A stretch of 64,000 bases of DNA from Eulemur rufifrons (lineage: Eukaryota > Chordata > Mammalia > Primates > Lemuridae), in NCBI RefSeq assembly GCF_041146395.1, contig NC_090997.1:40651501-40715500 (forward strand). The letters are read 5' to 3'. Below are positions 61,367 through 64,000 of the stretch, in pieces. Each line of letters opens with the position of its first letter. Position 1 is the first letter of the stretch. The notes beneath the pieces are model-generated. The model was given only the letters and a program-made list of their open reading frames with translations, was not told the origin of the DNA and searched no databases. The position numbers and the translations under genes were made by a program.

Positions 61367-61620
61367 CTTTATTGATATATAATAAAAATTGCATATATTC
61401 AAGGAATGCACTGTGATATTCTGAGATATGTACACATTGTGAAATGATTACCACAATCAGGCTAATGAACCTATCCACCACCTCACATAGTTACCTTTTT
61501 GTATGCGCGCATGGTGAGAATACTTAAGATCCATTCTCTTAGCAAATTTCAAGTATGCTGCTATGGGTACACTGTCAATGTAGTACTTAATGGTACCTAA
61601 AGGTTAGGTAATAGCAAATT
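61365..61620 (-). mobile_element. L1MA/L1MB-like 3' UTR, antisense
   Basis: TTTATTGATATATAATAAAA, ACATTGTGAAATGATTACCA, CACCACCTCACATAGTTACC and CTCTTAGCAAATTTCAAGTA form the complement of an L1MA/L1MB 3' UTR. The sense counterpart lies around 18850-19000. Confidence 0.75.
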
Positions 61621-61683
61621 ATAAAGTGTTCTTTACTCAAGTAAAATAAAATAAAATAAAAAAATAAAGTGTTCTTTGCTCAA
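61621..61683 (+). repeat. 20-bp direct duplication around an (AAAAT)n tract
   Basis: ATAAAGTGTTCTTTACTCAA (61621-61640) recurs as ATAAAGTGTTCTTTGCTCAA (61664-61683). Between them lies GTAAAATAAAATAAAATAAA plus three more A. This looks like a target-site duplication around a tail-only retroinsertion. Confidence 0.75.
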
Positions 61684-62159
61684 ACTGTAGGAAACTTTTT
61701 GAACCTTATTTTGTGAGCCTAAATAGATTTTAAGATTTGGTGATAAAATATAGAACTCCCAGTTAAATTTGAATTTCAGATATACAGACAAGTTTTTATT
61801 ATTAAGTACATTCCAATATTGCATGAGACACACACTTTTCAATTATCACTGTTATCTGAAATCAAATTTAGATTAAATACAGGACATATTGTATTTTTAT
61901 TTACTAAATCTGGCAACCCTAATTCAGCCTTTAGGACTTGAAACTGATTGAATTTGTTTCTCTCCTTTTCTCAAAATTCTATTAAACTATTTTAATAGTT
62001 TTTAACTATTCCCTATTGAAATGAAGAACATATAAGCCATGATCCTTTTTAACTTCTTCGAAGAAATATAGAGGAAGAAACACCAAAGCATATGTAATTC
62101 TGGATTAATACATAGAATGGAATTATCCACAGTAGCTAGTGAAGTCTACTATGTTGAAT

Positions 62160-62165
<6 letters not shown>
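61684..62165. other. Unassigned DNA
   Basis: No recognised element. Confidence 0.4.

Positions 62166-62190
<25 letters not shown>
62166..62190. repeat. Poly(A) run of 25 bases
   Basis: An uninterrupted A run. The sequence before it was not recognised as a retroelement, and no target-site duplication was found. Confidence 0.9.
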
Positions 62191-62994
62191 GAATAGGGTT
62201 TCAGCTGTTTTCTAATGACATGGCCAGATGATGCCACAAAATCTTGGCATTACTGATAAGTACACACTGTGCTGGAAAATCAATAGTTTCTGAAGGAGAT
62301 CCTGAAGGGAACTTTCCATAATTGAGATTAGAAATAACTTAGCCCCAATACTCATAAATTCCTGGAGTTCAGGGTGCTCCATGTCCCTATGCAAGAAAGC
62401 ACAGGCCTTATCATAACTTCATAAATTGCTGAGCCGGAATTATTGGTTTTAAAAATTACTAAGGGTATCTACTTTTAAGACTACATTTTTAACAATTTTG
62501 AATGCCAATAATTGAGTTGGGAAAGTAAATTTAAGTACAGGTGTCCCTCCACTTTAAGAAAGCCTGATATGTGAAAAGATAAGCTTAGGTAAGCAATAAA
62601 TTATGGAAGTGGTTTTTCACAATAAGTAATAATTCACTCCAATACGCCATTAAATATGAGATTCCCTTAGTATTTAAAAAACTATCTCATTTTCTCCCTT
62701 GCAACGAATTCCCAATTGTTCAGGTTTGTGGGTGGTTTTTTTGGTATATTTGGGCTATGAAATTTTAGGCTCTGGCTCATTTTAGTGTCCTGTGTTTATA
62801 ACTATCTACATAACAGTTTGTAGTTACATTTTTTTAGTATTTTCTTTCCTTAGAACTCCAAGACACTATTAATTCCCCCTACTATTCTACAGGAAAACAT
62901 TGCCTGTAGAACTCAGCTCTCATCAACCCCCTTCCTTTTCCCTAAAAATTGTAGGTAAAGCTTCTCTAGAACTTTTAGGTAAAACACATCATTT
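62191..62994. other. Unassigned AT-rich DNA
   Basis: No recognised element. Confidence 0.4.
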
Positions 62995-63001
62995 TACTTT
63001 C

Positions 63002-63341
63002 TTTTTTTTTTTTTTTTTTTTGAGACAGAGTCTCACTCTGTTGCCCAGGCTAGAGTGAGTGCCGTGGCGTCAGCCTAGCTCACAGCAACCTCAAACTCCT
63101 GAGCTCAAGCGATCCTCCTGTCTCAGCCTCCCGAGTAGCTGGGACTACAGGCATGTGCCACCATGCCCGGCTAATTTTTTCTATATATATTTTTAGCTGT
63201 CCATATAATTTCTTTCTATTTTTAGTAGAGGTGGGGTCTCGCTCTTGCTCAGGCTGGTCTCGAACTCCTGAGCTCAAACGATCCGCCCACCTCGGCCTCC
63301 CAGAGTGCTAGGATTACAGGCGTGAGCCACCGCGCCCGGCC
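63002..63341 (-). mobile_element. Alu SINE, young lemur type, antisense
   Basis: A full-length Alu of the same subfamily as 35446-35780. Reading both bodies base by base, only two positions differ (GGCGTCAG versus GGCATCAG, and CATGTGCC versus CATGCGCC). Flanking TACTTTC at 62995-63001 and 63342-63348 is the visible duplication. Confidence 0.97.
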
Positions 63342-63459
63342 TACTTTCACCGCTTCATATGATTTCCTAAAACTTTAAGTACAGAGACATTAAAAAATAA
63401 AATTCACCATTATTTTTACAAATGAAATCATTCCCTAGAAATAGCAGGGGTCACAAAGT

Positions 63460-64000
63460 CTTCATTTTTTAGTAAACTTTTTATTTGAGAATAGTTTTAG
63501 ATTTAGAGAAAAATTGTGAAGATCATATAGAGTTCCTATATTCCCACACCCAGTTTCTCCTATTGTTGACGTCCTACATTAGTATGGTACATTTGTCACA
63601 ATTAACGAACCAATATCGAAACATTACTATTTCAGTAACACTTTACTCAGATTTCCTTAGGTTTTATCTAAAGCTCTTTTCTGTTGCAGGATCCCATCCA
63701 GAATATCACATCATATTTATTTGTCATGTCTGCTTAGGCTTCTCTTGGCAATGGTAATGTTCAAACTTTCCTTGTTTCGATTATTTAAGGAATACTGGTC
63801 TAGTGTATTTTATAGAACTTCCCTCAATTTAGGTTTTTCTGATTCTTTTCTCATAATTCGATGGGCATTATGGGCTATGGGGAGGAAGACCCCCTCACAG
63901 AGGTGAAGTGCTGTTCTCATCACATCATAACAAGGGTTACTATCATCATGACTCGTCACTACTGATGTTGACCTTGATCACCTGGCTAAGGTAGCGTTTG
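63460..64000 (-). mobile_element. L1ME/L1MC-like LINE fragment, antisense, runs off the window
   Basis: The complement of an old L1 3' region: TTAGTAAACTTTTTATTTGAG, ACATTAGTATGGTACATTTG, TCCAGAATATCACATC, GAGGAAGACC and TTGACCTTGATCACCTGGCT. It continues past 64000. Frames inside (63485-63906) are not genes. Confidence 0.8.

Overview
This window is nuclear DNA from a primate, most likely a strepsirrhine and probably a Malagasy lemur. Two lines of evidence support this. Three antisense Alu copies (8775-9110, 35446-35780, 63002-63341) carry an expanded A-rich linker with a short TATATA/ATATGGAC-type insert between the two arms, which I associate with lemur Alus. Two short L1 3' ends (7421-7506, 22611-23075) are of a type I associate with lemur rather than human L1. 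The sequence is AT-rich and CpG-poor. I see no convincing multi-exon protein-coding gene, rRNA, tRNA or CRISPR array; it reads as an intron or intergenic stretch built from layered transposable elements.

Layout. 1-7.3 kb: mostly unassigned AT-rich DNA with an old L1M-like 3' UTR and L2/L1ME fragments, plus one minus-strand open frame (6809-7248) with a nearby AATAAA. 7.3-9.8 kb: antisense L1ME, a tiny nested L1 tail, an Alu and a MER5A. 11-14.5 kb: weak L1M and MIR remnants. 14.8-21.7 kb: antisense L1 interrupted by a solo MaLR LTR, a sense L1MA end with an AluJ-like copy, an antisense MST/THE1-type LTR, and an L1MC-like end inside a MIR. 22.6-23.1 kb: lemur L1 end. 23.6-28.1 kb: a decayed class I endogenous retrovirus with two LTRs, a Leu-like primer-binding site, integrase and envelope remnants and a polypurine tract. 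32.7-34.3 kb: a long L2 carrying an unidentified 234-bp insert. 36.6-36.9 kb: a 265-bp element ending at TTAA-like sites. 38.1-46.2 kb: an old MIR split by a near-complete L1 (38156-45522, apparently with a 3' transduction) and by an MLT1-like LTR; the L1 is itself split by a second copy of the TTAA element. 48-64 kb: L2, MLT1-like LTRs, MIRs, a MER-type fragment, simple repeats, a third young-type Alu and an antisense L1ME running off the end.

The strongest leads are the pair of related TTAA-flanked elements (putative non-autonomous piggyBac-type transposons), one with a readable pre-insertion site in L1; the L1 3' transduction; the unidentified insert in the L2; and a tail-only insertion at 61.62 kb. 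No gene network can be described, because the recognisable coding sequence is all decayed L1 and retroviral sequence. Family names come from recalled consensus sequences and were not checked by a search.
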